Below, one piece after another: positions 1 to 12,100 of a stretch of DNA of 64,000 nt. Source of the stretch: Auanema rhodensis (Eukaryota > Nematoda > Chromadorea > Rhabditida > Rhabditidae). Within the stretch, counting starts at the first letter, position 1. Each line of letters starts with the position of its first letter. The stretch covers positions 21,398,501-21,462,500 of the forward strand of contig OZ059899.1 of assembly GCA_964057225.1 (NCBI GenBank), given 5' to 3'. A program made the translations under genes and the position numbers. Below the pieces are notes generated by a model that had not been told where the DNA came from, searched no databases, and worked only from the letters and a program-made list of their open reading frames with translations.

Positions 1-78
1 GGCAAAGACGATGGACAATGTTATTCAACAAAAAAATTAATTCTTCAGGGTGAAAATCGAGGATATATGTGTGAACTT

Positions 79-92
79 ATATCAGTTGATAT
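79..92. repeat. Satellite A dyad 1 (ATATCA-GT-TGATAT)
   Basis: These are perfect 6-bp inverted arms around a 2-nt centre, present once per monomer and shown here in the first copy. The motif lies five bases before the large dyad. No function is known to me. Its TTGATAT half is one of the short words shared with satellite B. Confidence 0.85.
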
Positions 93-96
93 CTCG

Positions 97-166
97 GTGC
101 ATTTTTAAGCTAGCGCAAATCTGATAACACAGATCGACGCAGCTTAAAAATCCGCATCGAATGCAC
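97..166. repeat. Satellite A dyad 2: 70-bp imperfect hairpin, once per monomer
   Basis: The left arm is GTGC (97-100) plus ATTTTTAAGCT (101-111), then an unpaired A, GCG (113-115), a CAA/CGA internal loop and ATCTG (119-123). The loop is ATAACA (124-129). The right arm is CAGAT (130-134), CGC (138-140), AGCTTAAAAAT (141-151), an 11-nt bulge and GCAC (163-166). The 11-bp core arms were unchanged in every copy I scanned. Variants fall in the loop (C128T, A126C), at the innermost pair (G123A), in the bulge (153) or in the outermost GTGC (one copy, near 17655). The DNA could extrude as a cruciform, and a transcript could fold as a hairpin. Whether it does either is inference. Confidence 0.9.
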
Positions 167-234
167 TATACTACATTGAGAAACGCTTAATACAAAAATT
201 AGTTATGATCGTTTGAAAAATGATGCATTAGTGT

Positions 235-262
235 ATGTTGAGTTTCCATGTACACTCAACAT
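235..262. repeat. Satellite A dyad 3 (ATGTTGAGT / ACTCAACAT)
   Basis: These are perfect 9-bp inverted arms separated by a 10-nt loop, once per monomer. GTGTA (231-235) and TACAC (251-255) offer an alternative pairing. The stem is not strictly kept. Copies at 5620, 5970, 6671, 7372 and 8073 lack one C in the right arm. The copies starting at 3162 and 4215 carry substitutions in both arms that do not compensate each other. Confidence 0.85.
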
Positions 263-276
263 TGCTTCCAAAAACA

Positions 277-309
277 TTTTGACAAAAATTTTTTCAAAAA
301 ATTTCAAAA
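277..309. repeat. Satellite A dyad 4 (A/T-rich)
   Basis: TTTTG and CAAAA flank an A/T-run inverted repeat of the form AAATTTTTT-C(G/A)-AAAAATTT. In copies with CG at the centre the symmetry is nearly complete; in copies with CA it is slightly weaker. Runs of A followed by T such as these are commonly linked to DNA curvature and nucleosome phasing. That role is general knowledge and has not been shown here. Confidence 0.75.
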
Positions 310-351
310 TAATTTAGCAAAAAGTAGATGTTTTTAGATTCCTTTTTTCAA

Positions 352-3161
352 GGCGAAGACGATGGACAATGTTATTCAACGAAAAAATTAATTCTTCAGG
401 GTGAAAATCGAGGATATAAGTGTGAACTTATATCAGTTGATATCTCGGTGCATTTTTAAGCTAGCGCAAATCTGATAACACAGATCGACGCAGCTTAAAA
501 ATCCCCATCGAATGCACTATACTACGTTGAGAAACGCTTAATTCAAAAAATTAGTTATGATCGTTTGAAAAATGATGCCTTAGTGTATGTTGAGTTTCCA
601 TGTACACTCAACATTGCTTCCAAAAACATTTTGACAAAAATTTTTTCGAAAAATTTCAAAATAATTTAGCAAAAAGTAGATGTTTTTAGATTCCTTTTTT
701 CAAGGCAAAGACGATGGACAATGTTATTCAACGAAAAAATTAATTCTTCAGGGTGAAAATCGAGGATATATGTGTGAACTTATATCAGTTGATATCTCGG
801 TGCATTTTTAAGCTAGCGCAAATCTAATAATACAGATCGACGCAGCTTAAAAATCCGCATCGAATGCACTATACTACATTGAGAAACGCTTAATACAAAA
901 ATTAGTTATGATCGTTTGAAAAATGATGCCTTAGTGTATGTTGAGTTTCCATGTACACTCAACATTGCTTCCAAAAACATTTTGACAAAAATTTTTTCGA
1001 AAAATTTCAAAATAATTTAGCAAAAAGTAGATGTTTTTAGATTCCTTTTTTCAAGGCAAAGACGATGGACAATGTTATTCAACAAAAAAATTAATTCTTC
1101 AGGGTGAAAATCGAGGATATATGTGTGAACTTATATCAGTTGATATCTCGGTGCATTTTTAAGCTAGCGCAAATCTGATAACACAGATCGACGCAGCTTA
1201 AAAATCCGCATCGAATGCACTATACTACATTGAGAAACGCTTAATACAAAAATTAGTTATGATCGTTTGAAAAATGATGCATTAGTGTATGTTGAGTTTC
1301 CATGTACACTCAACATTGCTTCCAAAAACATTTTGACAAAAATTTTTTCAAAAAATTTCAAAATAATTTAGCAAAAAGTAGATGTTTTTAGGTTCCTTTT
1401 TTCAAGGCGAAGACGATGGACAATGTTATTCAACGAAAAAATTAATTCTTCAGGGTGAAAATCGAGGATATAAGTGTGAACTTATATCAGTTGATATCTC
1501 GGTGCATTTTTAAGCTAGCGCAAATCTGATAACACAGATCGACGCAGCTTAAAAATCCGCATCGAATGCACTATACTACATTGAGAAACGCTTAATACAA
1601 AAATTAGTTATGATCGTTTGAAAAATGATGCATTAGTGTATGTTGAGTTTCCATGTACACTCAACATTGCTTCCAAAAACATTTTGACAAAAATTTTTTC
1701 AAAAAATTTCAAAATAATTTAGCAAAAAGTAGATGTTTTTAGATTCCTTTTTTCAAGGCGAAGACGATGGACAATGTTATTCAACGAAAAAATTAATTCT
1801 TCAGGGTGAAAATCGAGGATATAAGTGTGAACTTATATCAGTTGATATCTCGGTGCATTTTTAAGCTAGCGCAAATCTGATAACACAGATCGACGCAGCT
1901 TAAAAATCCGCATCGAATGCACTATACTACATTGAGAAACGCTTAATACAAAAATTAGTTATGATCGTTTGAAAAATGATGCATTAGTGTATGTTGAGTT
2001 TCCATGTACACTCAACATTGCTTCCAAAAACATTTTGACAAAAATTTTTTCAAAAAATTTCAAAATAATTTAGCAAAAAGTAGATGTTTTTAGATTCCTT
2101 TTTTCAAGGCGAAGACGATGGACAATGTTATTCAACGAAAAAATTAATTCTTCAGGGTGAAAATCGAGGATATAAGTGTGAACTTATATCAGTTGATATC
2201 TCGGTGCATTTTTAAGCTAGCGCAAATCTGATAACACAGATCGACGCAGCTTAAAAATCCCCATCGAATGCACTATACTACGTTGAGAAACGCTTAATTC
2301 AAAAAATTAGTTATGATCGTTTGAAAAATGATGCCTTAGTGTATGTTGAGTTTCCATGTACACTCAACATTGCTTCCAAAAACATTTTGACAAAAATTTT
2401 TTCGAAAAATTTCAAAATAATTTAGCAAAAAGTAGATGTTTTTAGATTCCTTTTTTCAAGGCAAAGACGATGGACAATGTTATTCAACGAAAAAATTAAT
2501 TCTTCAGGGTGAAAATCGAGGATATATGTGTGAACTTATATCAGTTGATATCTCGGTGCATTTTTAAGCTAGCGCAAATCTAATAATACAGATCGACGCA
2601 GCTTAAAAATCCGCATCGAATGCACTATACTACATTGAGAAACGCTTAATACAAAAATTAGTTATGATCGTTTGAAAAATGATGCCTTAGTGTATGTTGA
2701 GTTTCCATGTACACTCAACATTGCTTCCAAAAACATTTTGACAAAAATTTTTTCGAAAAATTTCAAAATAATTTAGCAAAAAGTAGATGTTTTTAGATTC
2801 CTTTTTTCAAGGCAAAGACGATGGACAATGTTATTCAACAAAAAAATTAATTCTTCAGGGTGAAAATCGAGGATATATGTGTGAACTTATATCAGTTGAT
2901 ATCTCGGTGCATTTTTAAGCTAGCGCAAATCTGATAACACAGATCGACGCAGCTTAAAAATCCGCATCGAATGCACTATACTACATTGAGAAACGCTTAA
3001 TACAAAAATTAGTTATGATCGTTTGAAAAATGATGCATTAGTGTATGTTGAGTTTCCATGTACACTCAACATTGCTTCCAAAAACATTTTGACAAAAATT
3101 TTTTCAAAAAATTTCAAAATAATTTAGCAAAAAGTAGATGTTTTTAGGTTCCTTTTTTCAA
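352..3161. repeat. Satellite A higher-order block, 5-monomer period (1756 bp)
   Basis: The copies starting at 352, 704 and 1055 are matched by those at 2108, 2460 and 2811, a shift of 1756 bp. The shared markers are distinctive. The first of each trio has CTACGTT instead of CTACATT and the 352-bp form. The second has AATAATAC in the hairpin loop region. The third ends with TTAGGTTCC. The two copies between the trios (1406 and 1757) are nearly identical to each other. The period holds for less than two full units, so this is best read as one block duplication. Confidence 0.85.
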
Positions 3162-5969
3162 GGCAAAGACGATGGACAATGTTATTCAACGAAAAAATTA
3201 ATTCTTCAGGGTGAAAATCGAGGATATAAGTGTGAACTTATATCAGTTGATATCTCGGTGCATTTTTAAGCTAGCGCAAATCTGATAACACAGATCGACG
3301 CAGCTTAAAAATCCGCATCGAATGCACTATACTACATTGAGAAACGCTTAATACAAAAATTAGTTATGATCGTTTGAAAAATGATGCATTAGTGTATGTT
3401 AAGTTTCCATGTACAATCAACATTGCTTCCAAAAACATTTTGACAAAAATTTTTTCGAAAAATTTCAAAATAATTTAGCAAAAAGTAGATGTTTTTAGAT
3501 TCCTTTTTTCAAGGCAAAGACGATGGACAATGTTATTCAACAAAAAAATTAATTCTTCAGGGTGAAAATCGAGGATATATGTGTGAACTTATATCAGTTG
3601 ATATCTCGGTGCATTTTTAAGCTAGCGCAAATCTGATAACACAGATCGACGCAGCTTAAAAATCCGCATCGAATGCACTATACTACATTGAGAAACGCTT
3701 AATACAAAAATTAGTTATGATCGTTTGAAAAATGATGCATTAGTGTATGTTGAGTTTCCATGTACACTCAACATTGCTTCCAAAAACATTTTGACAAAAA
3801 TTTTTTCAAAAAATTTCAAAATAATTTAGCAAAAAGTAGATGTTTTTAGGTTCCTTTTTTCAAGGCGAAGACGATGGACAATGTTATTCAACGAAAAAAT
3901 TAATTCTTCAGGGTGAAAATCGAGGATATAAGTGTGAACTTATATCAGTTGATATCTCGGTGCATTTTTAAGCTAGCGCAAATCTGATAACACAGATCGA
4001 CGCAGCTTAAAAATCCGCATCGAATGCACTATACTACATTGAGAAACGCTTAATACAAAAATTAGTTATGATCGTTTGAAAAATGATGCATTAGTGTATG
4101 TTGAGTTTCCATGTACACTCAACATTGCTTCCAAAAACATTTTGACAAAAATTTTTTCAAAAAATTTCAAAATAATTTAACAAAAAGTAGATGTTTTTAG
4201 ATTCCTTTTTTCAAGGCAAAGACGATGGACAATGTTATTCAACAAAAAAATTAATTCTTCAGGGTGAAAATCGAGGATATATGTGTGAACTTATATCAGT
4301 TGATATCTCGGTGCATTTTTAAGCTAGCGCAAATCTGATAACACAGATCGACGCAGCTTAAAAATCCGCATCGAATGCACTATACTACATTGAGAAACGC
4401 TTAATACAAAAATTAGTTATGATCGTTTGAAAAATGATGCATTAGTGTATGTTAAGTTTCCATGTACAATCAACATTGCTTCCAAAAACATTTTGACAAA
4501 AATTTTTTCGAAAAATTTCAAAATAATTTAGCAAAAAGTAGATGTTTTTAGATTCCTTTTTTCAAGGCAAAGACGATGGACAATGTTATTCAACAAAAAA
4601 ATTAATTCTTCAGGGTGAAAATCGAGGATATATGTGTGAACTTATATCAGTTGATATCTCGGTGCATTTTTAAGCTAGCGCAAATCTGATAACACAGATC
4701 GACGCAGCTTAAAAATCCGCATCGAATGCACTATACTACATTGAGAAACGCTTAATACAAAAATTAGTTATGATCGTTTGAAAAATGATGCATTAGTGTA
4801 TGTTGAGTTTCCATGTACACTCAACATTGCTTCCAAAAACATTTTGACAAAAATTTTTTCAAAAAATTTCAAAATAATTTAGCAAAAAGTAGATGTTTTT
4901 AGATTCCTTTTTTCAAGGCGAAGACGATGGACAATGTTATTCAACGAAAAAATTAATTCTTCAGGGTGAAAATCGAGGATATAAGTGTGAACTTATATCA
5001 GTTGATATCTCGGTGCATTTTTAAGCTAGCGCAAATCTGATAACACAGATCGACGCAGCTTAAAAATCCCCATTGAATGCACTATACTACATTGAGAAAC
5101 GCTTAATTCAAAAAATTAGTTATGATCGTTTGAAAAATGATGCCTTAGTGTATGTTGAGTTTCCATGTACACTCAACATTGCTTCCAAAAACATTTTGAC
5201 AAAAATGTTTTCGAAAAATTTCAAAATAATTTAGCAAAAAGTAGATGTTTTTAGATTCCTTTTTTCAAGGCAAAGACGATGGACAATGTTATTCAACGAA
5301 AAAATTAATTCTTCAGGGTGAAAATCGAGGATATATGTGTGAACTTATATCAGTTGATATCTCGGTGCATTTTTAAGCTAGCGCAAATCTGATCACACAG
5401 ATCGACGCAGCTTAAAAATCCGCATCGAATGCACTATACTACATTGAGAAACGCTTAATACAAAAATTAGTTATGATCGTTTGAAAAATGATGCATTAGT
5501 GTATGTTGAGTTTCCATGTACACTCAACATTGCTTCCAAAAACATTTTGACAAAAATTTTTTCGAAAAATTTCAAATTAATTTAGCAAAAAGTAGATGTT
5601 TTTAGATTCCTTTTTTCAAGGCAAAGACGATGGACAATGTTATTCAACAAAAAAATTAATTCTTCAGGGTGAAAATCGAGGATATATGTGTGAACTTATA
5701 TCAGTTGATATCTCGGTGCATTTTTAAGCTAGCGCAAATCTGATAACACAGATCGACGCAGCTTAAAAATCCGCATCGAATGCACTATACTACATTGAGA
5801 AACGCTTAATACAAAAATTAGTTATGATCGTTTGAAAAATGATGCATTAGTGTATGTTGAGTTTCCATGTACACTAACATTGCTTCCAAAAACATTTTGA
5901 CAAAAATTTTTTCAAAAAATTTCAAAATAATTTAGCAAAAAGTAGATGTTTTTAGATTCCTTTTTTCAA
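3162..5969. repeat. Satellite A segment without a clear higher-order period
   Basis: Eight monomers (starts 3162, 3513, 3864, 4215, 4566, 4917, 5269 and 5620) show mixed types. The copies at 3162 and 4215 share the unusual pair GTTAAG plus ACAATC, a 3-monomer shift of 1053 bp. The copy at 4917 has private CATTGAATG and AAATGTTTTCG. The copy at 5269 has GATCACAC in the hairpin loop and the TTCAAATTAATT variant that reappears in the next block. Confidence 0.75.
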
Positions 5970-8773
5970 GGCAAAGACGATGGACAATGTTATTCAACAA
6001 AAAAATTAATTCTTCAGGGTGAAAATCGAGGATATATGTGTGAACTTATATCAGTTGATATCTCGGTGCATTTTTAAGCTAGCGCAAATCTGATAACACA
6101 GATCGACGCAGCTTAAAAATCCGCATCGAATGCACTATACTACATTGAGAAACGCTTAATACAAAAATTAGTTATGATCGTTTGAAAAATGATGCATTAG
6201 TGTATGTTGAGTTTCCATGTACACTAACATTGCTTCCAAAAACATTTTGACAAAAATTTTTTCAAAAAATTTCAAAATAATTTAGCAAAAAGTAGATGTT
6301 TTTAGATTCCTTTTTTAAAGGCAAAGACGATGGACAATGTTATTCAACAAAAAAATTAATTCTTCAGGGTGAAAATCGAGGATATATGTGTGAACTTATA
6401 TCAGTTGATATCTCGGTGCATTTTTAAGCTAGCGCAAATCTGATAACACAGATCGACGCAGCTTAAAAATCCGCATCGAATGCACTATACTACATTGAGA
6501 AACGCTTAATACAAAAATTAGTTATGATCGTTTGAAAAATGATGCATTAGTGTATGTTGAGTTTCCATGTACACTCAACATTGCTTCCAAAAACATTTTG
6601 ACAAAAATTTTTTCGAAAAATTTCAAATTAATTTAGCAAAAAGTAGATGTTTTTAGATTCCTTTTTTCAAGGCAAAGACGATGGACAATGTTATTCAACA
6701 AAAAAATTAATTCTTCAGGGTGAAAATCGAGGATATATGTGTGAACTTATATCAGTTGATATCTCGGTGCATTTTTAAGCTAGCGCAAATCTGATAACAC
6801 AGATCGACGCAGCTTAAAAATCCGCATCGAATGCACTATACTACATTGAGAAACGCTTAATACAAAAAATAGTTATGATCGTTTGAAAAATGATGCATTA
6901 GTGTATGTTGAGTTTCCATGTACACTAACATTGCTTCCAAAAACATTTTGACAAAAATTTTTTCAAAAAATTTCAAAATAATTTAGCAAAAAGTAGATGT
7001 TTTTAGATTCCTTTTTTCAAGGCGAAGACGATGGACAATGTTATTCAACGAAAAAATTAATTCTTCAGGGTGAAAATCGAGGATATAAGTGTGAACTTAT
7101 ATCAGTTGATATCTCGGTGCATTTTTAAGCTAGCGCAAATCTGATAACACAGATCGACGCAGCTTAAAAATCCCCATCGAATGCACTATACAACATTGAG
7201 AAACGCTTAATACAAAAATTAGTTATGATCGTTTGAAAAATGATGCATTAGTGTATGTTGAGTTTCCATGTACACTCAACATTGCTTCCAAAAACATTTT
7301 GACAAAAATTTTTTCGAAAAATTTCAAAATAATTTAGCAAAAAGTAGATGTTTTTAGATTCCTTTTTTCAAGGCAAAGACGATGGACAATGTTATTCAAC
7401 GAAAAAATTAATTCTTCAGGGTGAAAATCGAGGATATATGTGTGAACTTATATCAGTTGATATCTCGGTGCATTTTTAAGCTAGCGCAAATCTGATAACA
7501 CAGATCGACGCAGCTTAAAAATCCGCATCGAATGCACTATACTACATTGAGAAACGCTTAATACAAAAATTAGTTATGATCGTTTGAAAAATGATGCATT
7601 AGTGTATGTTGAGTTTCCATGTACACTAACATTGCTTCCAAAAACATTTTGACAAAAATTTTTTCAAAAAATTTCAAAATAATTTAGCAAAAAGTAGATG
7701 TTTTTAGATTTCTTTTTTAAAGGCAAAGACGATGGACAATGTTATTCAACAAAAAAATTAATTCTTCAGGGTGAAAATCGAGGATATATGTGTGAACTTA
7801 TATCAGTTGATATCTCGGTGCATTTTTAAGCTAGCGCAAATCTGATAACACAGATCGACGCAGCTTAAAAATCCGCATCGAATGCACTATACTACATTGA
7901 GAAACGCTTAATACAAAAATTAGTTATGATCGTTTGAAAAATGATGCATTAGTGTATGTTGAGTTTCCATGTACACTCAACATTGCTTCCAAAAACATTT
8001 TGACAAAAATTTTTTCGAAAAATTTCAAATTAATTTAGCAAAAAGTAGATGTTTTTAGATTCCTTTTTTCAAGGCAAAGACGATGGACAATGTTATTCAA
8101 CAAAAAAATTAATTCTTCAGGGTGAAAATCGAGGATATATGTGTGAACTTATATCAGTTGATATCTCGGTGCATTTTTAAGCTAGCGCAAATCTGATAAC
8201 ACAGATCGACGCAGCTTAAAAATCCGCATCGAATGCACTATACTACATTGAGAAACGCTTAATACAAAAATTAGTTATGATCGTTTGAAAAATGATGCAT
8301 TAGTGTATGTTGAGTTTCCATGTACACTAACATTGCTTCCAAAAACATTTTGACAAAAATTTTTTCAAAAAATTTCAAAATAATTTAGCAAAAAGTAGAT
8401 GTTTTTAGATTCCTTTTTTCAAGGCGAAGACGATGGACAATGTTATTCAACGAAAAAATTAATTCTTCAGGGTGAAAATCGAGGATATAAGTGTGAACTT
8501 ATATCAGTTGATATCTCGGTGCATTTTTAAGCTAGCGCAAATCTGATAACACAGATCGACGCAGCTTAAAAATCCCCATCGAATGCACTATACTACATTG
8601 AGAAACGCTTAATACAAAAATTAGTTATGATCGTTTGAAAAATGATGCATTAGTGTATGTTGAGTTTCCATGTACACTGAACATTGCTTCCAAAAACATT
8701 TTGACAAAAATTTTTTCGAAAAATTTCAAAATAATTTAGCAAAAAGTAGATGTTTTTAGATTCCTTTTTTCAA
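5970..8773. repeat. Satellite A higher-order block, 4-monomer period (1402 bp)
   Basis: Two successive tetramers run 5970-7371 and 7372-8773. Matching markers are the ACTAAC deletion together with the TTTTTTAAAGG ending (copies at 5970 and 7372), TTCAAATTAATT (6320 and 7722), ACTAAC again (6671 and 8073), and CCCCATC combined with the 351-bp form (7021 and 8423). All four pairs are 1402 bp apart, except that the 1-bp deletions shift exact bases slightly. The first tetramer was probably seeded from the flanking copies at 5269 and 5620, which carry the same alleles. Confidence 0.85.
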
Positions 8774-9124
8774 GGCAAAGACGATGGACAATGTTATTCA
8801 ACGAAAAAATTAATTCTTCAGGGTGAAAATCGAGGATATATGTGTGAACTTATATCAGTTGATATCTCGGTGCATTTTTAAGCTAGCGCAAATCTGATAA
8901 CACAGATCGACGCAGCTTAAAAATCCGCATCGAATGCACTATACTACATTGAGAAACGCTTAATACAAAAATTAGTTATGATCGTTTGAAAAATGATGCA
9001 TTAGTGTATGTTGAGTTTCCATGTACACTCAACATTGCTTCCAAAAACATTTTGACAAAAATTTTTTCAAAAAATTTCAAAATAATTTAGCAAAAAGTAG
9101 ATGTTTTTAGATTCCTTTTTTCAA

Positions 9125-12100
9125 GGCGAAGACGATGGACAATGTTATTCAACGAAAAAATTAATTCTTCAGGGTGAAAATCGAGGATATAAGTGTGAAC
9201 TTATATCAGTTGATATCTCGGTGCATTTTTAAGCTAGCGCAAATCTGATAACACAGATCGACGCAGCTTAAAAATCCCCATCGAATGCACTATACTACAT
9301 TGAGAAACGCTTAATTCAAAAAATTAGTTATGATCGTTTGAAAAATGATGCCTTAGTGTATGTTGAGTTTCCATGTACACTCAACATTGCTTCCAAAAAC
9401 ATTTTGACAAAAATTTTTTCGAAAAATTTCAAAATAATTTAGCAAAAAGTAGATGTTTTTAGATTCCTTTTTTCAAGGCAAAGACGATGGACAATGTTAT
9501 TCAACGAAAAAATTAATTCTTCAGGGTGAAAATCGAGGATATAAGTGTGAACTTATATCAGTTGATATCTCGGTGCATTTTTAAGCTAGCGCAAATCTGA
9601 TAACACAGATCGACGCAGCTTAAAAATCCCCATCGAATGCACTATACTACATTGAGAAACGCTTAATTCAAAAAATTAGTTATGATCGTTTGAAAAATGA
9701 TGCCTTAGTGTATGTTGAGTTTCCATGTACACTCAACATTGCTTCCAAAAACATTTTGACAAAAATTTTTTCGAAAAATTTCAAAATAATTTAGCAAAAA
9801 GTAGATGTTTTTAGATTCCTTTTTTCAAGGCAAAGACGATGGACAATGTTATTCAACGAAAAAATTAATTCTTCAGGGTGAAAATCGAGGATATATGTGT
9901 GAACTTATATCAGTTGATATCTCGGTGCATTTTTAAGCTAGCGCAAATCTAATAATACAGATCGACGCAGCTTAAAAATCCGCATCGAATGCACTATACT
10001 ACATTGAGAAACGCTTAATACAAAAATTAGTTATGATCGTTTGAAAAATGATGCCTTAGTGTATGTTGAGTTTCCATGTACACTCAACATTGCTTCCAAA
10101 AACATTTTGACAAAAATTGTTTCGAAAAATTTCAAAATAATTTAGCAAAAAGTAGATGTTTTTAGATTCCTTTTTTCAAGGCAAAGACGATGGACAATGT
10201 GATTCAACGAAAAAATTAATTCTTCAGGGTGAAAATCGAGGATATATGTGTGAACTTATATCAGTTGATATCTCGGTGCATTTTTAAGCTAGCGCAAATC
10301 TGATAACACAGATCGACGCAGCTTAAAAATCCGCATCGAATGCACTATACTACATTGAGAAACGCTTAATACAAAAATTAGTTATGATCGTTTGAAAAAT
10401 GATGCCTTAGTGTATGTTGAGTTTCCATGTACACTCAACATTGCTTCCAAAAACATTTTGACAAAAATTTTTTCGAAAAATTTCAAAATAATTTAGCAAA
10501 AAGTAGATGTTTTTAGATTCCTTTTTTCAAGGCAAAGACGATGGACAATGTTATTCAACAAAAAAATTAATTCTTCAGGGTGAAAATCGAGGATATATGT
10601 GTGAACTTATATCAGTTGATATCTCGGTGCATTTTTAAGCTAGCGCAAATCTGATAACACAGATCGACGCAGCTTAAAAATCCGCATCGAATGCACTATA
10701 CTACATTGAGAAACGCTTAATACAAAAATTAGTTATGATCGTTTGAAAAATGATGCCTTAGTGTATGTTGAGTTTCCATGTACACTCAACATTGCTTCCA
10801 AAAACATTTTGACAAAAATTTTTTCAAAAAATTTCAAAATAATTTAACAAAAAGTAGATGTTTTTAGATTCCTTTTTTCAAGGCGAAGACGATGGACAAT
10901 GTTATTCAACGAAAAAATTAATTCTTCAGGGTGAAAATCGAGGATATAAGTGTGAACTTATATCAGTTGATATCTCGGTGCATTTTTAAGCTAGCGCAAA
11001 TCTGATAACACAGATCGACGCAGCTTAAAAATCCGCATCGAATGCACTATACTACATTGAGAAACGCTTAATACAAAAATTAGTTATGATCGTTTGAAAA
11101 ATGATGCATTAGTGTATGTTGAGTTTCCATGTACACTCAACATTGCTTCCAAAAACATTTTGACAAAAATTTTTTCAAAAAATTTCAAAATAATTTAGCA
11201 AAAAGTAGATGTTTTTAGATTCCTTTTTTCAAGGCGAAGACGATGGACAATGTTATTCAACGAAAAAATTAATTCTTCAGGGTGAAAATCGAGGATATAA
11301 GTGTGAACTTATATCAGTTGATATCTCGGTGCATTTTTAAGCTAGCGCAAATCTGATAACACAGATCGACGCAGCTTAAAAATCCCCATCGAATGCACTA
11401 TACTACATTGAGAAACGCTTAATTCAAAAAATTAGTTATGATCGTTTGAAAAATGATGCCTTAGTGTATGTTGAGTTTCCATGTACACTCAACATTGCTT
11501 CCAAAAACATTTTGACAAAAATTTTTTCGAAAAATTTCAAAATAATTTAGCAAAAAGTAGATGTTTTTAGATTCCTTTTTTCAAGGCAAAGACGATGGAC
11601 AATGTTATTCAACGAAAAAATTAATTCTTCAGGGTGAAAATCGAGGATATAAGTGTGAACTTATATCAGTTGATATCTCGGTGCATTTTTAAGCTAGCGC
11701 AAATCTGATAACACAGATCGACGCAGCTTAAAAATCCCCATCGAATGCACTATACTACATTGAGAAACGCTTAATTCAAAAAATTAGTTATGATCGTTTG
11801 AAAAATGATGCCTTAGTGTATGTTGAGTTTCCATGTACACTCAACATTGCTTCCAAAAACATTTTGACAAAAATTTTTTCGAAAAATTTCAAAATAATTT
11901 AGCAAAAAGTAGATGTTTTTAGATTCCTTTTTTCAAGGCAAAGACGATGGACAATGTTATTCAACGAAAAAATTAATTCTTCAGGGTGAAAATCGAGGAT
12001 ATATGTGTGAACTTATATCAGTTGATATCTCGGTGCATTTTTAAGCTAGCGCAAATCTAATAATACAGATCGACGCAGCTTAAAAATCCGCATCGAATGC

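Larger units (their letters stand above)
1..351. repeat. Satellite A exemplar monomer
   Basis: This is the reference copy for monomer coordinates. Variable sites, with position and alternatives: 4 (A/G in GGCRAAG), about 30 (CAACAAA/CAACGAA), about 68 (GATATATG/GATATAAG), 123 and 128 (GATAAC/AATAAT), 153 (CCGC/CCCC), about 192 (TAATAC, or TAATTC with one extra A), 227 (GATGCATT/GATGCCTT), about 257 (ACTCAAC/ACTAAC), 295-296 (TTTTCAAAA/TTTTCGAAAA), about 316 (TTTAGCA/TTTAACA) and 338 (TTAGATTCC/TTAGGTTCC). These alleles travel in combinations and so allow the higher-order patterns to be read. The monomer contains four inverted repeats, annotated separately, and an A/T-rich stretch at 271-335. 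Confidence 0.95.

Noticed and set aside
148-158. CCGCATC in satellite A as the reverse complement of GATGCGG in satellite B
   Set aside because: The match is only seven bases, with poor extension (a T run after it). It is expected by chance between units of this length on two strands.
97-166. miRNA precursor or rho-independent terminator
   Set aside because: The hairpin is repeated in every monomer in a non-coding satellite, with internal loops and an 11-nt bulge. Nothing indicates processing or a prokaryotic transcript.
281-300. CENP-B box-like TTCG in satellite A (also GCTTCACGTGAAAG in satellite B)
   Set aside because: Against the known box core (TTCG, A, CGGG) the first matches only TTCG and A, and the second only TTC and A. 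CGGG is absent in both, and the G in TTCG is itself variable.
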